NCBI RefSeq assembly: GCF_900112285.1
Contig: NZ_FOKZ01000009.1
Coordinates: 107,567 to 171,566, forward strand
Length of the DNA stretch: 64,000 nt
Source: Polaromonas sp. OV174
GTDB taxonomy: Bacteria > Pseudomonadota > Gammaproteobacteria > Burkholderiales > Burkholderiaceae_C
Direction of reading: 5' to 3'
Position numbers and translations under genes: made by a program. This document shows positions 1 to 8,462 of this stretch, one piece after another; positions within the stretch are counted from its first letter, which is position 1, and each line of letters opens with the position of its first letter. The notes under the pieces are model-generated. The model did not search any database. It had not been told where the DNA came from and worked only from the letters and a program-made list of their open reading frames with translations.

Positions 1-133
1 TGACCGGGCCGAAATGGTCAAAAAAGAGAAATGGGCCCACCGACTGGCGCTGGGCGGCAGGCAACAGGCGGCGCACCAGAAAACCGCCCCCCAGGTCTTT
101 GTCGTGCCCGCGCAATGTGAGTTGAACGCTCAT
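1..133 (-). CDS. Pirin-family protein, N-terminal part (cut by window edge)
   Basis: The minus-strand ATG at 131-133 opens a frame of 44 residues that runs off the left edge. It begins MSVQLTLRGHDKDLGGGFLV and continues through RRLLPAAQRQ and VGPFLFFDHFGP, the usual opening of pirin-type bicupins (a conserved LGG-F-VRRLLP block followed by VGPF-FFDH-GP). Pirins are cytosolic non-haem metal proteins, some with quercetinase activity; the metal ligands lie beyond the visible part. The ATG overlaps the TGA of the upstream osmC-like gene as ATGA, so the two are probably translationally coupled in one leftward operon. Confidence 0.8.
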   Translation of the reverse strand, partial: MSVQLTLRGHDKDLGGGFLVRRLLPAAQRQSVGPFLFFDHFGPV

Positions 134-537
134 GACAGACGCTCCACATGGGTGGTGATTTCGGTGCTAACCACTGTCATCAGCTTGTGCACAGGGCATT
201 TGTGCGCCACCGCCTGCAACTCCTGCAACTGGGCGTCCGTCAAATCACCCTGTATTTTGAGTTTGGCCGCGAGGCGGTACACGCCGGCGCGCTCGGCCGA
301 ATCGTCGCGCTCCACCACGGTATGGATGTCGTCGACGGGAATCCCTTTTTTTCGGGCGTACCACATCACCGTCAAGGCCTTGCAGGCGCCCAGCGCGGCG
401 TCATACAGATCATGCGGACTGGGGCCGGCATCGGCACCACCTTCTGCCTCACTTCCATCGACCAGCAGCGCGTGGCTGCGAATGGTGAGATGCTGGGCCA
501 TTGCCGCCGAGCGGTCGCGTTTCAGTTCGATTGTCAT
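130..537 (-). CDS. OsmC-family peroxiredoxin-like protein
   Basis: 135 residues, the usual length for OsmC/YhfA-type proteins, which reduce organic hydroperoxides with a pair of thiol cysteines in the cytosol. The two expected cysteines are present at about residue 52 (ALGACKALTV, start of the central helix) and residue 114 (HKCPVHK). The GPSPHDLYDAALGAC segment is typical of the family. It lies between a flavodoxin-like gene upstream and a pirin gene downstream on the same strand, a grouping that suggests oxidative or electrophile stress. Whether the enzyme is OsmC or the less studied YhfA-type cannot be settled from sequence alone. Confidence 0.88.
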   Translation of the reverse strand: MTIELKRDRSAAMAQHLTIRSHALLVDGSEAEGGADAGPSPHDLYDAALGACKALTVMWYARKKGIPVDDIHTVVERDDSAERAGVYRLAAKLKIQGDLTDAQLQELQAVAHKCPVHKLMTVVSTEITTHVERLS

Positions 538-568
538 GATGGCTTCCTATGGGTTTGTGCATCTGGTT

Positions 569-1123
569 TTAACGCTGAAATTTGCCCGCCACGCCGGCCA
601 CCCGTTTGCCAAAATTCCGGGCCGTCTCCAGGTCGCCTGGAAGCATCTCACCGGCACCCGCGTCGGAAGGCGTCTGGGCCATGGCGCCGCTGTAGGCCCC
701 CAGGTAGTTGGCATCGTTGCGCTGCGCCGCCTTGCTGTTGCTGGGCAACACACCCAGGCTGACCCAGATGCCACCATGCTGCATGGCCAGGGTAAAAAGG
801 TAATTCAACGTTGACAGCTTGTCGCCATCCATGGCGGCACTGTTGGTGAAGCCGGCAAACAGCTTGTCCTTCCAGGCTTGGTTTTGCCAGATCCGGGAAG
901 AGGCATCGGCAAAGCGCTTGAATTGCCAGCTGACATTGCCCATGTAAGTGGGCGAACCCATGATGATGGCGTCGGCGGCCAGCAGCGTATCCCAGCCGCC
1001 TTCGGGCAGCTGGCCGTCGGCATCAATGACCAGCAGTTCCGCGCCAGCCCCCTCAGCCACCGCTTGCGCCATGCGCTGGGTATGGCCGTATCCGGAGTGG
1101 TAAACCACCACCACTTCTGCCAT
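569..1123 (-). CDS. WrbA-like flavodoxin-family NAD(P)H:quinone oxidoreductase
   Basis: Flavodoxin fold: the FMN phosphate-binding loop is at the N-terminus (VVVVYHSGYGHTQRMA), the isoalloxazine loop follows (GSPTYMGNVSWQFKRF), and a GGIWVSLG block lies in the last third. Family members reduce quinones by two electrons using NAD(P)H. Two in-frame ATGs lie six bases apart (1127-1129 and 1121-1123); an AGGAG sits one base before the first but seven bases before the second, so I chose the second, giving 184 residues. It is the first gene of the wrbA-osmC-pirin set and starts just downstream of the terminator of the DoxX gene. Confidence 0.85.
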   Translation of the reverse strand: MAEVVVVYHSGYGHTQRMAQAVAEGAGAELLVIDADGQLPEGGWDTLLAADAIIMGSPTYMGNVSWQFKRFADASSRIWQNQAWKDKLFAGFTNSAAMDGDKLSTLNYLFTLAMQHGGIWVSLGVLPSNSKAAQRNDANYLGAYSGAMAQTPSDAGAGEMLPGDLETARNFGKRVAGVAGKFQR

Positions 1124-1161
1124 TTTCATGCTCCTGAGCCAAGGGTATTAAAGATGTTCGC

Positions 1162-1202
1162 AAAAAAAAATCGCTCAACAACGCCCGGGCGCTATTGAGC
1201 GA
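1162..1202 (-). terminator. Rho-independent terminator of the doxX-like gene
   Basis: On the minus strand TCGCTCAA and TTGAGCGA form an 8-bp stem around a loop that itself contains CGCCCGGGCG, followed by nine T residues (A-run at 1162-1170 on the plus strand). It lies 20 bases past the stop of the DoxX-like gene and upstream of the flavodoxin-like gene, separating the two transcripts. Confidence 0.85.
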
Positions 1203-1222
1203 CATTATCAGAAGAAAGTGAT

Positions 1223-1633
1223 TTAGTTGCCGCGCTTGGCGTCAACGCTCCAGTCGCCTGCACCCCAGGCAGCGATGCTCAACAAGCCACCAACGATGGC
1301 CATATTCTTCATGAACAGCAGCGAAGGAATCATCTGCTGGTCGGCGGGCAGCGCCCAATAGGCGTGGAAAAAGAAGCTGGCCACGAGCGTGAAAAAGGCA
1401 AGAGCCAGCGCGGCCCAGCGGGTGCCAAAGCCCAGGATCAATGCCAGTCCACCGACGACTTCAACCACCAATGCCACGGCCGTGCCGACCTGGGGCATGG
1501 GCAGGCCCACCGAAGCCGAATAAGCCACCATACCGGCAAAGCCGGTGATCTTGGCGATGCCTGCGGGCAGAAAAAACCAGGCCATGAGCAGACGGCCAAC
1601 CAGCGCCAGTGGGTTTTTGAAAGATTCGAGCAT
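1223..1633 (-). CDS. DoxX-family membrane protein
   Basis: 136-residue protein with four predicted membrane helices, the DoxX/YphA pattern (first helix LVGRLLMAWFFLPAGIAKI, second AVALVVEVVGGLALILGFG, third AALALAFFTLVASFFFHAYW, fourth MKNMAIVGGLLSIAAW). DoxX-type proteins are quinone-linked or redox-associated inner-membrane proteins of mostly unproven function. An AAAGGAC ribosome-binding site precedes the ATG. The gene stands alone between a pirin gene (upstream) and a terminator (downstream). Family assignment is firm, activity is not. Confidence 0.85.
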   Translation of the reverse strand: MLESFKNPLALVGRLLMAWFFLPAGIAKITGFAGMVAYSASVGLPMPQVGTAVALVVEVVGGLALILGFGTRWAALALAFFTLVASFFFHAYWALPADQQMIPSLLFMKNMAIVGGLLSIAAWGAGDWSVDAKRGN

Positions 1634-1742
1634 GAAAAGTCCTTTGTTAAAAAAAGTAAATGGGAAAATGATGGGTTAAAAAATGAGGATAGGCAAGCCT
1701 TATGAAGCAACGCCCACTCCCTACACGGAAGCTGACGGCACC

Positions 1743-2444
1743 TCAGGGCGCCAGATCAAAGACCAGTACTTCTGCCGATTGACCATGGGCCAGTTGCAAG
1801 CGGCTTTCGGCTTGCAGGGCGGCGGCATCGCCAGCTTGCAGCTGTTGCCCGTTGACTTCGAGCTGGCCACGAACCAGATGCACATAGGTTTTGCGCGCGG
1901 GGTCCAGCGCCAGCGTGATGGCCTCGTCACCGTCCAGCAGGCCCGCATACATTCTGGCGTCGGCATGAATCGTCACCGAGCCCTGCGCGCCATCGGGTGA
2001 GGCCACCAGCCGCAGCGTGCCGCGCTTGTCAGCATCGGCAAAGGTTTTCTGCTCGTAGCTGGGGGCAATGCCGCTCACATTGGGTTCTATCCAGATTTGC
2101 AGGAAATGCGTGGTCTGGCCCTCGGCGTGGTTGAACTCGCTGTGCTGCACGCCAGTGCCCGCGCTCATGCGCTGCACATCACCGGGCGGTATGCCCTTGA
2201 TGTTGCCCATGCTATCCTTGTGCGCCAGCTCACCGCTCAGCACATAGCTGATGATTTCCATGTCCTTGTGCCCATGGGTGCCAAAACCCCGGCCCGCCGC
2301 AATGCGGTCTTCGTTGATGACGCGCAAGTTGCCAAAGCCCATGTGCGCCGAATCGTAGTAGCCGGCAAAGGAAAAAGAATGGAAAGACTTGAGCCAGCCA
2401 TGGTCGGCGTAGCCGCGTTCGCTGGAAGTTCTTAAAGTCATCAT
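1743..2444 (-). CDS. Pirin-family quercetinase-like bicupin (YhhW type)
   Basis: 233 residues, close to E. coli YhhW. The N-terminal cupin carries the full metal site: His57 and His59 in GTHGHKDMEI, His101 and Glu103 in GVQHSEFNHAE, the same numbering as I recall for YhhW. YhhW oxidises quercetin in vitro. A second cupin half follows from about residue 140. A GAAGGGAAC site precedes the start; a second ATG follows directly (MMTL), leaving one codon of doubt. It is transcribed away from a LysR regulator across a perfect palindrome, so that regulator probably controls it. Confidence 0.9.
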   Translation of the reverse strand: MMTLRTSSERGYADHGWLKSFHSFSFAGYYDSAHMGFGNLRVINEDRIAAGRGFGTHGHKDMEIISYVLSGELAHKDSMGNIKGIPPGDVQRMSAGTGVQHSEFNHAEGQTTHFLQIWIEPNVSGIAPSYEQKTFADADKRGTLRLVASPDGAQGSVTIHADARMYAGLLDGDEAITLALDPARKTYVHLVRGQLEVNGQQLQAGDAAALQAESRLQLAHGQSAEVLVFDLAP

Positions 2445-2526
2445 GACGCGTTCCCTTCAAGTGGTGTCTGCAATAGCTCTACTGTAGGACTCGGCAGTGG
2501 CCGGGTGATTGCGTAAGTTTGATGGC

Positions 2527-2549
2527 ATCATTCAAATTATTTGAATGAT
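2527..2549. promoter_or_regulatory. Perfect palindrome, probable LysR-type operator
   Basis: ATCATTCAAA and TTTGAATGAT form perfect 10-bp arms around a TTA centre. The core fits the T-N11-A pattern of LysR-type regulators (TTCAA...TTGAA). It lies between the divergent pirin and LysR genes, 10 bases before the LysR ATG at 2559, where a regulator would control both itself and the pirin gene. Confidence 0.75.
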
Positions 2550-2558
2550 CATCGTTTT

Positions 2559-3506
2559 ATGGCCAATCACCAGATCCGCAATTCGCTGACGCCCGAAATC
2601 ATTGCCCTGATAGGCGCCGTGGACCGTACCGGCAGCATGGCGGCAGCCGCGCGCGAGCTCGGCGTGGTGCCCAGCGCCCTCACCTATCGCATTCGCCAGC
2701 TGGAAGACGTTCTCGATGTGCTGCTGTTTGACCGCTCCTCGCGCCAGGCCAGGCTGACCGTGGCCGGCCAGGAGCTGCTGCGCGAAGGCAACCGCCTGCT
2801 GGCGGAACTCGACGCCATCGCCAACCGAGTCAAGCGCGTGGCGACCGGCTGGGAGCCGCAGCTAACCCTGGCCGTTGACAGCGTGATCTCGCGCACCACC
2901 GTGATGGAGTTGTGCGAAGCTTTTTTTGCACTCAACCCGCCCACCCGCCTGAAGATCCGCGAAGAGTCGCTGTCTGGCACGTTTGAGGCTCTGAGCTCGG
3001 GCCAGGCCGACCTGGCCATAGGCGTGGCGATTGAACCTTCGGCAAGCAAGTCGATACAAAGCAAGCCATTGGGCGCCCTGCACTTCGTCTACGCGGTGGC
3101 ACCGCACCACCCGTTGGCCCAGGCCGCCGAGCCCGTCACCGACGCCATGCTGATGCCGCACCGCGCGGTGGCCGTGGCCGATTCGGTGCAGCGTGGCAGC
3201 GGCGTGACGGTGGGACTGCTGGGCGGCCAGGACATATTCACCGTGCCCGGCATGCAGGAAAAACTCTATGCCCAGCTGCGCGGCCTGGGCGGTGGTTTTT
3301 TGCCGGAGCACCTGGCGCGCCCGCATATCGCCAGCGGCCGGCTGGTGGAGAAAAGGATGCAGCGGGCGCCCCGCCTGATCCCACTCAGCTATGCCTGGCG
3401 CCGCAGCGACGACGGCATTGAGGGGCGCGCTCTGCAGTGGTGGCTTGAGCAACTGAGTCATCCCAACACCCGCCAAGCGCTGCTGGAGCGCGAGCAGTCC
3501 CTGTAA
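2559..3506 (+). CDS. LysR-family transcriptional regulator
   Basis: About 315 residues. An N-terminal winged helix-turn-helix (EIIALIGAVDRTGSMAAAAR, then VVPSALTYRIRQLED) is followed by the LysR effector-binding domain with the expected 'LTLAVD' first strand. A TTG at 2541 could add six residues, but it lies inside the right arm of the palindrome at 2527-2549, so the ATG at 2559 is preferred. Divergent from the pirin gene, its likely target along with itself. The effector is unknown. Confidence 0.9.
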   Translation: MANHQIRNSLTPEIIALIGAVDRTGSMAAAARELGVVPSALTYRIRQLEDVLDVLLFDRSSRQARLTVAGQELLREGNRLLAELDAIANRVKRVATGWEPQLTLAVDSVISRTTVMELCEAFFALNPPTRLKIREESLSGTFEALSSGQADLAIGVAIEPSASKSIQSKPLGALHFVYAVAPHHPLAQAAEPVTDAMLMPHRAVAVADSVQRGSGVTVGLLGGQDIFTVPGMQEKLYAQLRGLGGGFLPEHLARPHIASGRLVEKRMQRAPRLIPLSYAWRRSDDGIEGRALQWWLEQLSHPNTRQALLEREQSL

Positions 3507-3605
3507 ATCACCGCTTTCTCGCCAGACGGGTCGCGGCTGCGTGTAGAGTGTGCTCATGGTTTTCGTTCACGGCCCTTTTTATCCACTCAGAAAAAGTACA
3601 GAGAC

Positions 3606-4682
3606 ATGACCAAAAAATCCCGCCCCCGCGCTTCTGAAAACTCCGCATCGCGCCATATCGCCGTGATCGGTTCCGGCATCGCCGGCATCGCTTGCGCGCG
3701 CACGCTGGTGCAAGCCGGCCACCGCGTGTCCGTCTTCGAGAAAAACCAGGGAACGGGCGGGCGCATGGCGACCCGTGACACCGGGTTTGGCGGTTTTGAC
3801 CATGGCACGCAATACTTCACCGTGCGTGATGCGCGTTTTGAGAAGGCGCTGAGCACGGCCAACGGGCTGGTGCGACCCTGGAGCACCAACACCGTTCGCA
3901 TTCTTGACGAGTTCGGGCGCGTGGTGGCCTCGGCACTGCCGCCCAAGGAAGCCCACTGGGTCGCCTCCCCCGGCATGAATGCCCTGGTCAAACACTGGGC
4001 CGAGCCCCTGAAGACCAGCGGCTCGCTGCTACTGGAAACTGAAGTCATAAGCATTGAGGCCGACAAGCTGGAGCCACAGCGCTGGCAATTGCAAACCGAA
4101 GGCGTCGGCAACGGCAGCCGCGTGCACTCGGGCTTTGACGACGTGGTGCTGGCGATACCGGCGGCCCAGGCGCAGGCCTTGCTGCAAAGCTCGCGGCAGG
4201 GCAAAGCGATGGTGAAGGCGCTGGGCAAGGTCAGCGTGGCGCCATGCTGGACCCTGATGCTGGCCTTTCCACACGCGCCCCACCCTCATCTGGCCCACAT
4301 CGGGCCGCAATGGAACGCGGCGCGCAGCACCCATCACCGCATTGCCTGGCTGGCCAGAGAATCTTCCAAGCCCGGGCGCGGCCCGGTTGAACGCTGGACC
4401 GTGCAGGCCAACCCCGAGTGGTCGCAGCGCCACCTGGAAGACGACGACGCGCGCGTCAAGGCCAAGCTGCTCAAGGCCTTCTCGGAGGTCACCGGTATAC
4501 GCGCAGAGCCGTCGCATGCCGAGGTGCATCGCTGGCGCCATGCCCAAACCATGGAGCCGCTGGGCAAAAGCCACGCCTGGGATGACAAATCGCGTATCGG
4601 CGTCTGCGGTGACTGGTGCCTGGGCCACCGGGTGGAAGACGGTTTTGTGTCCGGCCTGGAAATGGCTTTGGCCATTCTTTGA
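3606..4682 (+). CDS. FAD-dependent amine oxidoreductase (renalase-like)
   Basis: 358 residues. The N-terminal Rossmann FAD site is clear (IAVIGSGIAGIACARTLVQA, then FEKNQGTGGRMATR), followed by GGFDHGTQYFTVRD, which is typical of bacterial NAD(P)/FAD proteins related to renalase. The C-terminal GVCGDWCLG-RVEDGFVSG segment closes the FAD site. Renalases oxidise wrongly reduced forms of NAD(P)H; some relatives act on amines. It lies 15-35 bases upstream of gluQ on the same strand and may be cotranscribed. The substrate is inferred from family only. Confidence 0.85.
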   Translation: MTKKSRPRASENSASRHIAVIGSGIAGIACARTLVQAGHRVSVFEKNQGTGGRMATRDTGFGGFDHGTQYFTVRDARFEKALSTANGLVRPWSTNTVRILDEFGRVVASALPPKEAHWVASPGMNALVKHWAEPLKTSGSLLLETEVISIEADKLEPQRWQLQTEGVGNGSRVHSGFDDVVLAIPAAQAQALLQSSRQGKAMVKALGKVSVAPCWTLMLAFPHAPHPHLAHIGPQWNAARSTHHRIAWLARESSKPGRGPVERWTVQANPEWSQRHLEDDDARVKAKLLKAFSEVTGIRAEPSHAEVHRWRHAQTMEPLGKSHAWDDKSRIGVCGDWCLGHRVEDGFVSGLEMALAIL

Positions 4683-4715
4683 TTTTTAATTCTTGAATTG
4701 CACGAGGCGGTGACG

Positions 4716-5702
4716 GTGGGGTTTGGGTTTTATAGAGGCAGATTCGCACCCTCACCGACCGGCCCGCTGCACGCCGGCTCACTGGTCGCAGCACTGGCCA
4801 GCTGGCTGGATGCGCGGGCGCACCACGGCCAGTGGCTGATTCGGATTGAGGACGTGGACACGCCGCGCTGCGTGCCCGGAGCGGCACAAACCATTCTTGA
4901 GCAGTTGGCGGCCTGCGGCCTGCTGCCAGACGAAGCACCGGTTTACCAGTCGCAGCGCTCTGCCCTCTACCAGCAAGCCTTGAATCAACTCCTTGGCCAG
5001 GGCCAGGCCTATCCCTGCGCCTGCACGCGCCAGGACATCGCCCAGGCGCTGGCCGCTGCCGGGCAGTCGCGGCAACGCCATGGCGAACTGGTCTACCCCG
5101 GCACCTGCCGCCTGGGCCTGCAAGGCCGGGCGGCGCGGGCCTGGCGCTTTCACACCGAAAAATTTAAGCAAAATACGCCTCCAGCCCAATCAGCACAAGC
5201 GCAAGAAGCTACAAAAACAGTAGCAATCAGCATTCAAACAACGACCTCGTCGACGTCTCAGGTGCAGTGGCAAGACCGGCTGCTGGGCGCGCAAACGCAG
5301 AATGTCGACCGCGAGGTCGGCGACTTCGTGCTCAAGCGGGCCGATGGTTTCTGGGCCTACCAGCTGGCCGTGGTGGTGGACGACGCCGAGCAAGGGATCA
5401 CCAACATCGTGCGCGGTCAGGATCTGGCCGACAACACGGCGCGGCAAATCTTGCTGCAGCGCGCCCTAGGCCTGCCCACGCCGCGCTACCTGCACACGCC
5501 GCTGGTGCTGGGAGCGAACGGCGAAAAGCTGTCCAAGCAAAACGGCGCCCAGGCGCTGGACACCCGCCAGCCGCTGCAACTGTTGCAGCAAGCTGGCCTG
5601 GCGCTGGGCCTGCCAGGCGGCATACAAGCCGACACACCGGCCGACTGGTTAGAGCAAGCCGTGCCGCTGTGGGCAAGCCGACTAAAATTGGCGGGTGATT
5701 GA
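4716..5702 (+). CDS. gluQ: Glutamyl-Q tRNA(Asp) synthetase
   Basis: Truncated GluRS-like enzyme that attaches glutamate to queuosine at position 34 of tRNA(Asp). Visible are the HIGH-type motif ([14 protein letters not shown]), the zinc ligands (YPCACTR and YPGTC), the [21 protein letters not shown] block and the KMSKS-type loop (KLSKQNG). There is no ATG; candidate starts are TTG 4698, GTG 4710 and GTG 4716, and I favour 4716 because GAGG lies eight bases before it. Oddity: a roughly 30-residue Ala/Gln/Thr-rich insert sits before the QWQDRLLG segment and coincides with a dispersed repeat read in frame (5170-5226). The end overlaps trmB by eight bases. Confidence 0.92.
   Translation: MGFGFYRGRFAPSPTGPLHAGSLVAALASWLDARAHHGQWLIRIEDVDTPRCVPGAAQTILEQLAACGLLPDEAPVYQSQRSALYQQALNQLLGQGQAYPCACTRQDIAQALAAAGQSRQRHGELVYPGTCRLGLQGRAARAWRFHTEKFKQNTPPAQSAQAQEATKTVAISIQTTTSSTSQVQWQDRLLGAQTQNVDREVGDFVLKRADGFWAYQLAVVVDDAEQGITNIVRGQDLADNTARQILLQRALGLPTPRYLHTPLVLGANGEKLSKQNGAQALDTRQPLQLLQQAGLALGLPGGIQADTPADWLEQAVPLWASRLKLAGD
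5170..5226 (-). repeat. Dispersed TAGCTGCTTGCGC repeat, copy inside gluQ
   Basis: Read on the minus strand this is a full copy of the window's dispersed repeat (GCTACTGTTTTTGTAGC, then TTCTTGCGC, then GATTGGGCTGGAGGC). Its closest relative is the intergenic copy at 11505-11562: 32 of 35 bases match by hand from GCCTCCAGCCCAATCA onward. It is translated in frame as part of GluQ and accounts for most of the extra loop. Confidence 0.85.
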
Positions 5703-6444
5703 TACTTCCTCCTCCAACCCGCCCATCCCGCCTGCCGTGCCTGAAGGCGCTCCCGGTGACCCAAGCCACCACCGCACCATACGCAGCTTCGTGCGGCGCA
5801 CCGGCCGCACCACGCTAGGCCAGGCCAAGGCCTTTGCCGATGTCGGTCCCAAATTCCTGCTGAGCTACAGCGGGCAGGCCATGGACTACGCGGCCGTCTA
5901 CCAGCGCAGCGCGCCCACCATTCTGGAAATCGGCTTTGGCATGGGCGAAGCCACCGCCCACATCGCCGCCCTGATGCCGGAAAAAAACTTCCTCTGCTGC
6001 GAAGTGCACACGCCCGGCGTGGGCGCACTGCTCAAGCGCATTGATGAGCAGGCGCTCGGCAACATCCGCATCCTGCAGCACGATGCCGTGGAAGTGATTG
6101 ACAACATGCTGCCGCTGGCCAGCCTGGACGGCGCGCACATTTTTTTCCCCGACCCATGGCACAAGAAAAAACACAACAAGCGCCGGCTGATCCAGGCCCC
6201 GCTGATTGCCAAGCTGGCGGCCCGCCTCAAACCCGGCGGCTACCTGCACTGCGCCACCGACTGGCAGCCCTATGCCGAACAGATTCTCGAAGTCCTGAGC
6301 GCCGAAGCCTTGCTGCAAAACACGGCCGACACTGCTAATGGCGGCTACGCGCCCAAGCCAGACTATCGGCCGCTGACCAAGTTTGAAAACCGCGGCATCA
6401 AACTGGGCCACGGCGTCTGGGACGTGGTGTTCACGCGGGTGTGA
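5695..6444 (+). CDS. trmB: tRNA (guanine-N7-)-methyltransferase
   Basis: 249 residues, class I SAM methyltransferase that makes m7G46 in tRNA. The SAM loop is [14 protein letters not shown] and the TrmB signature [15 protein letters not shown] is intact, followed by the [13 protein letters not shown] strand. The GTG start at 5695 lies inside the end of gluQ (8-base overlap), suggesting coupled translation of two tRNA-modification genes. The N-terminal extension ([18 protein letters not shown]) is usual for betaproteobacterial members. Confidence 0.96.
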   Translation: MIDTSSSNPPIPPAVPEGAPGDPSHHRTIRSFVRRTGRTTLGQAKAFADVGPKFLLSYSGQAMDYAAVYQRSAPTILEIGFGMGEATAHIAALMPEKNFLCCEVHTPGVGALLKRIDEQALGNIRILQHDAVEVIDNMLPLASLDGAHIFFPDPWHKKKHNKRRLIQAPLIAKLAARLKPGGYLHCATDWQPYAEQILEVLSAEALLQNTADTANGGYAPKPDYRPLTKFENRGIKLGHGVWDVVFTRV

Positions 6445-7349
6445 GCATGCTCGCTGCCCACGGCGGCCTGCCCACGCGGCACGGCGTCAGCCCGAGCTGC
6501 GTCGGCCTGCCGGCAGGTGACTGGCCGACCTTCACCGAGTTCCTGGTGCAGCGTTTTCCTGCCATCACGCGGGCCACCTGGCTGCAGCGCATGCGAGACG
6601 GCGAGGTGGTCGATGAATTTGGCGCCGCCGTCACGGCCGAGCGGCCCTACCGTGGCCACATGCGCCTGTACTACTACCGCGCCCTGCCCAGCGAGGCCCG
6701 CATTCCCTTCGAGGCCACGGTGCTGTTTCAGGACGCGCATCTGGTGGTGGCCGACAAGCCGCATTTCCTGCCGGTCACGCCTTCCGGCCACTACCTGCAG
6801 GAAACGCTGCTGGTGCGGCTGAAAAACCTGTTGGGCATTGACACGCTGATACCGCTGCATCGGATAGACCGCGAAACCGCTGGCCTGGTGCTGTTTTGCA
6901 TCCAGCCCGCCGAGCGTGACGCCTACCAGGCTTTATTTCGGCAACGCGACATCAGCAAGCATTACGAAGCCATCGCCCCGTGGCGAGCCGGCCAGACCTT
7001 TCCGCTGCTGCGCAAAACCCGTATCGAAGAAGATGAGCCATTTTTCCGGCAGCGCGAAGTGCCGGGCGAGCCGAATAGCGAAACCTTGATTGAGCTGCTG
7101 GAAATCAAAGGCGAGAGGGCTCGCTATGCGCTAAGCCCCGTTACCGGAAAAAAGCACCAGTTGCGCGTTCACATGAACGCGCTGGGCCTGCCGATTCAGA
7201 ATGACAGCATGTACCCGCCACGTGAAGTGACGCCCGACGACGACTACAGCCAGCCGCTACAACTGCTGGCCAAGTCGATCGCCTTTACCGACCCCTTGAC
7301 CGGTCAGGCCAGGCGGTTTCAGAGCGGGCTCAGTTTGTCGTTTGCCTGA
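6441..7349 (+). CDS. RluA-family pseudouridine synthase
   Basis: 302 residues. The catalytic motif is [13 protein letters not shown], the RluA-type HRLDR-T-G pattern with the nucleophilic Asp. A short S4-like N-terminal part ([21 protein letters not shown]) precedes the catalytic domain, and the [16 protein letters not shown] block matches the family's second RNA-binding motif. It isomerises uridines in rRNA or tRNA; the exact target cannot be read off. GTG at 6441 overlaps the trmB stop as GTGA; an ATG at 6447 is the alternative start. It completes a three-gene overlapping RNA-modification operon. Confidence 0.92.
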   Translation: MSMLAAHGGLPTRHGVSPSCVGLPAGDWPTFTEFLVQRFPAITRATWLQRMRDGEVVDEFGAAVTAERPYRGHMRLYYYRALPSEARIPFEATVLFQDAHLVVADKPHFLPVTPSGHYLQETLLVRLKNLLGIDTLIPLHRIDRETAGLVLFCIQPAERDAYQALFRQRDISKHYEAIAPWRAGQTFPLLRKTRIEEDEPFFRQREVPGEPNSETLIELLEIKGERARYALSPVTGKKHQLRVHMNALGLPIQNDSMYPPREVTPDDDYSQPLQLLAKSIAFTDPLTGQARRFQSGLSLSFA

Positions 7350-7386
7350 ACCGGACTCACACCGCGCACGGTTTTCGAGTACGGAC

Positions 7387-8160
7387 TTAGGAAGTCGCCA
7401 AGACCAGATCCTGCCGAATGGCGCGTGCTTCGAGCTCCACTTCCCCGCCCGCGATCGGCGGGCGCGCCCGATAGGTGAGCACTCCCCGACGGATCGGCTC
7501 ACCCATCGCACCGAGAAGCGCGGGGCCCCAGAGATCGGGAATGTCGTGGACGTGAAACAGCGCGACCCGTGTGGTGTCCGCCCATGAGAACCCCAGCTTT
7601 TGCAGTGTCTCGCCAACCGTGTCGATCGTGAAACGAGTCCGCTTTTGCATGGCTTGGGGTCCCACCTCACCTTCGGCAATGACTTTGTTGTTCGGTCCGA
7701 TATCTGCCTGTCCCGAGAGCAGGAAGGTGAGCCCCTTCGAAGTCGCGGGCACGGTGTAGCTGAAGGCGTACATCGACGTGGCGGCGGGCGGATAAAGGTC
7801 CAGCGCAATGTTCGACCGGCAAACCAGACTGTAGTCGCCGGACAGCAGGCGCCACTTGCGCAGCTGCTTGAGGTACGGAACGTTGAAGGAAGACCACTTG
7901 TCGAAGGTCAGAGGTTCCGGGACGCGCAGTTCGATTCCGCAGAACGCCTGAACCGGGCGCCCGATGCTTTTGAGATGGGTTTCGATGAAGGCATACGCTT
8001 GCTCGAGCGGAAGCCAGCGCGGCAACTCCACGCGGACCACCTCGAAGCCCGGGTCGGGAACGATCCCGGAGCAATAGGCAGCACCGCTCGGAAGAATCTT
8101 GTAGTTGCCTGCGCTGTTGTCGATCAAAGCGCCTGGCCGGCTGGGAGATTGGTTTGACAC
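7387..8160 (-). CDS. RidA-like (YjgF/UK114) two-part protein, possible aminomuconate deaminase relative
   Basis: 257 residues from a GTG start preceded by AAGGAG. The C-terminal half reads like a RidA trimer subunit (LLSGQADIGPNNKVIAEG, TRFTIDTVGETLQKLGFSWAD, VALFHVHDI, closing GGEVELEARAI); the N-terminal half (LEQAYAFIETHLKSIGRPVQ, FCGIELRVPEPLTF) is less conserved but repeats the same outline. RidA proteins hydrolyse reactive enamine/imine intermediates, and some longer members deaminate 2-aminomuconate. It is a lone leftward gene next to a decayed gamma-carbonic-anhydrase fragment, so this may be a transferred patch. Substrate unknown. Confidence 0.6.
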   Translation of the reverse strand: MSNQSPSRPGALIDNSAGNYKILPSGAAYCSGIVPDPGFEVVRVELPRWLPLEQAYAFIETHLKSIGRPVQAFCGIELRVPEPLTFDKWSSFNVPYLKQLRKWRLLSGDYSLVCRSNIALDLYPPAATSMYAFSYTVPATSKGLTFLLSGQADIGPNNKVIAEGEVGPQAMQKRTRFTIDTVGETLQKLGFSWADTTRVALFHVHDIPDLWGPALLGAMGEPIRRGVLTYRARPPIAGGEVELEARAIRQDLVLATS

Positions 8161-8195
8161 GAAGAGCTCCTTGAAGATTTGTGCAAAGAGGAGAG

Positions 8196-8420
8196 AAGTG
8201 GCTCCGCTTGTTTGAACAACAAGCCCCGATTTTCCTGATCGGCCAGGTCAAACTGGCCGAGCGCAGCAGCGTCTGGTTTGGCATCGTCATTCGGGGTGAC
8301 AACGAACCCATTATTAGTGGGGCCAACCATGTGCAGAAGGATGCCCCCGACGATTGGGAAACGGGTCGCGGTGGTGCACCAAGTCATGTTGCATGGCTGC
8401 ACCGTCCCAGGCCCCAAAGA
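8196..8420 (+). pseudogene. Frameshifted remnant of a gamma-carbonic-anhydrase-family gene
   Basis: Frame one reads IGQVKLAERSSVWFGIVIRG, then DNEPIISGANHVQKDAP, the left-handed beta-helix pattern of YrdA/PaaY proteins (G-V-L-SVWFGAVIRGD-EPI-IG--NVQ). The plus-one frame then continues PTIGKRVAVVHQVMLHGCTV, matching the family's 'TIG--VTVGH-VMLHGCTIG'. The switch falls near 8340-8355, where about ten residues (the DG-VLH segment) are also missing, and homology stops near 8420. No start, ribosome-binding site or C-terminal half is present, so this is a dead fragment. Confidence 0.7.
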
Positions 8421-8462
8421 CTCCTGGCCGCGGCGTTGCACGCAACACCACGCTAGTCAGCC

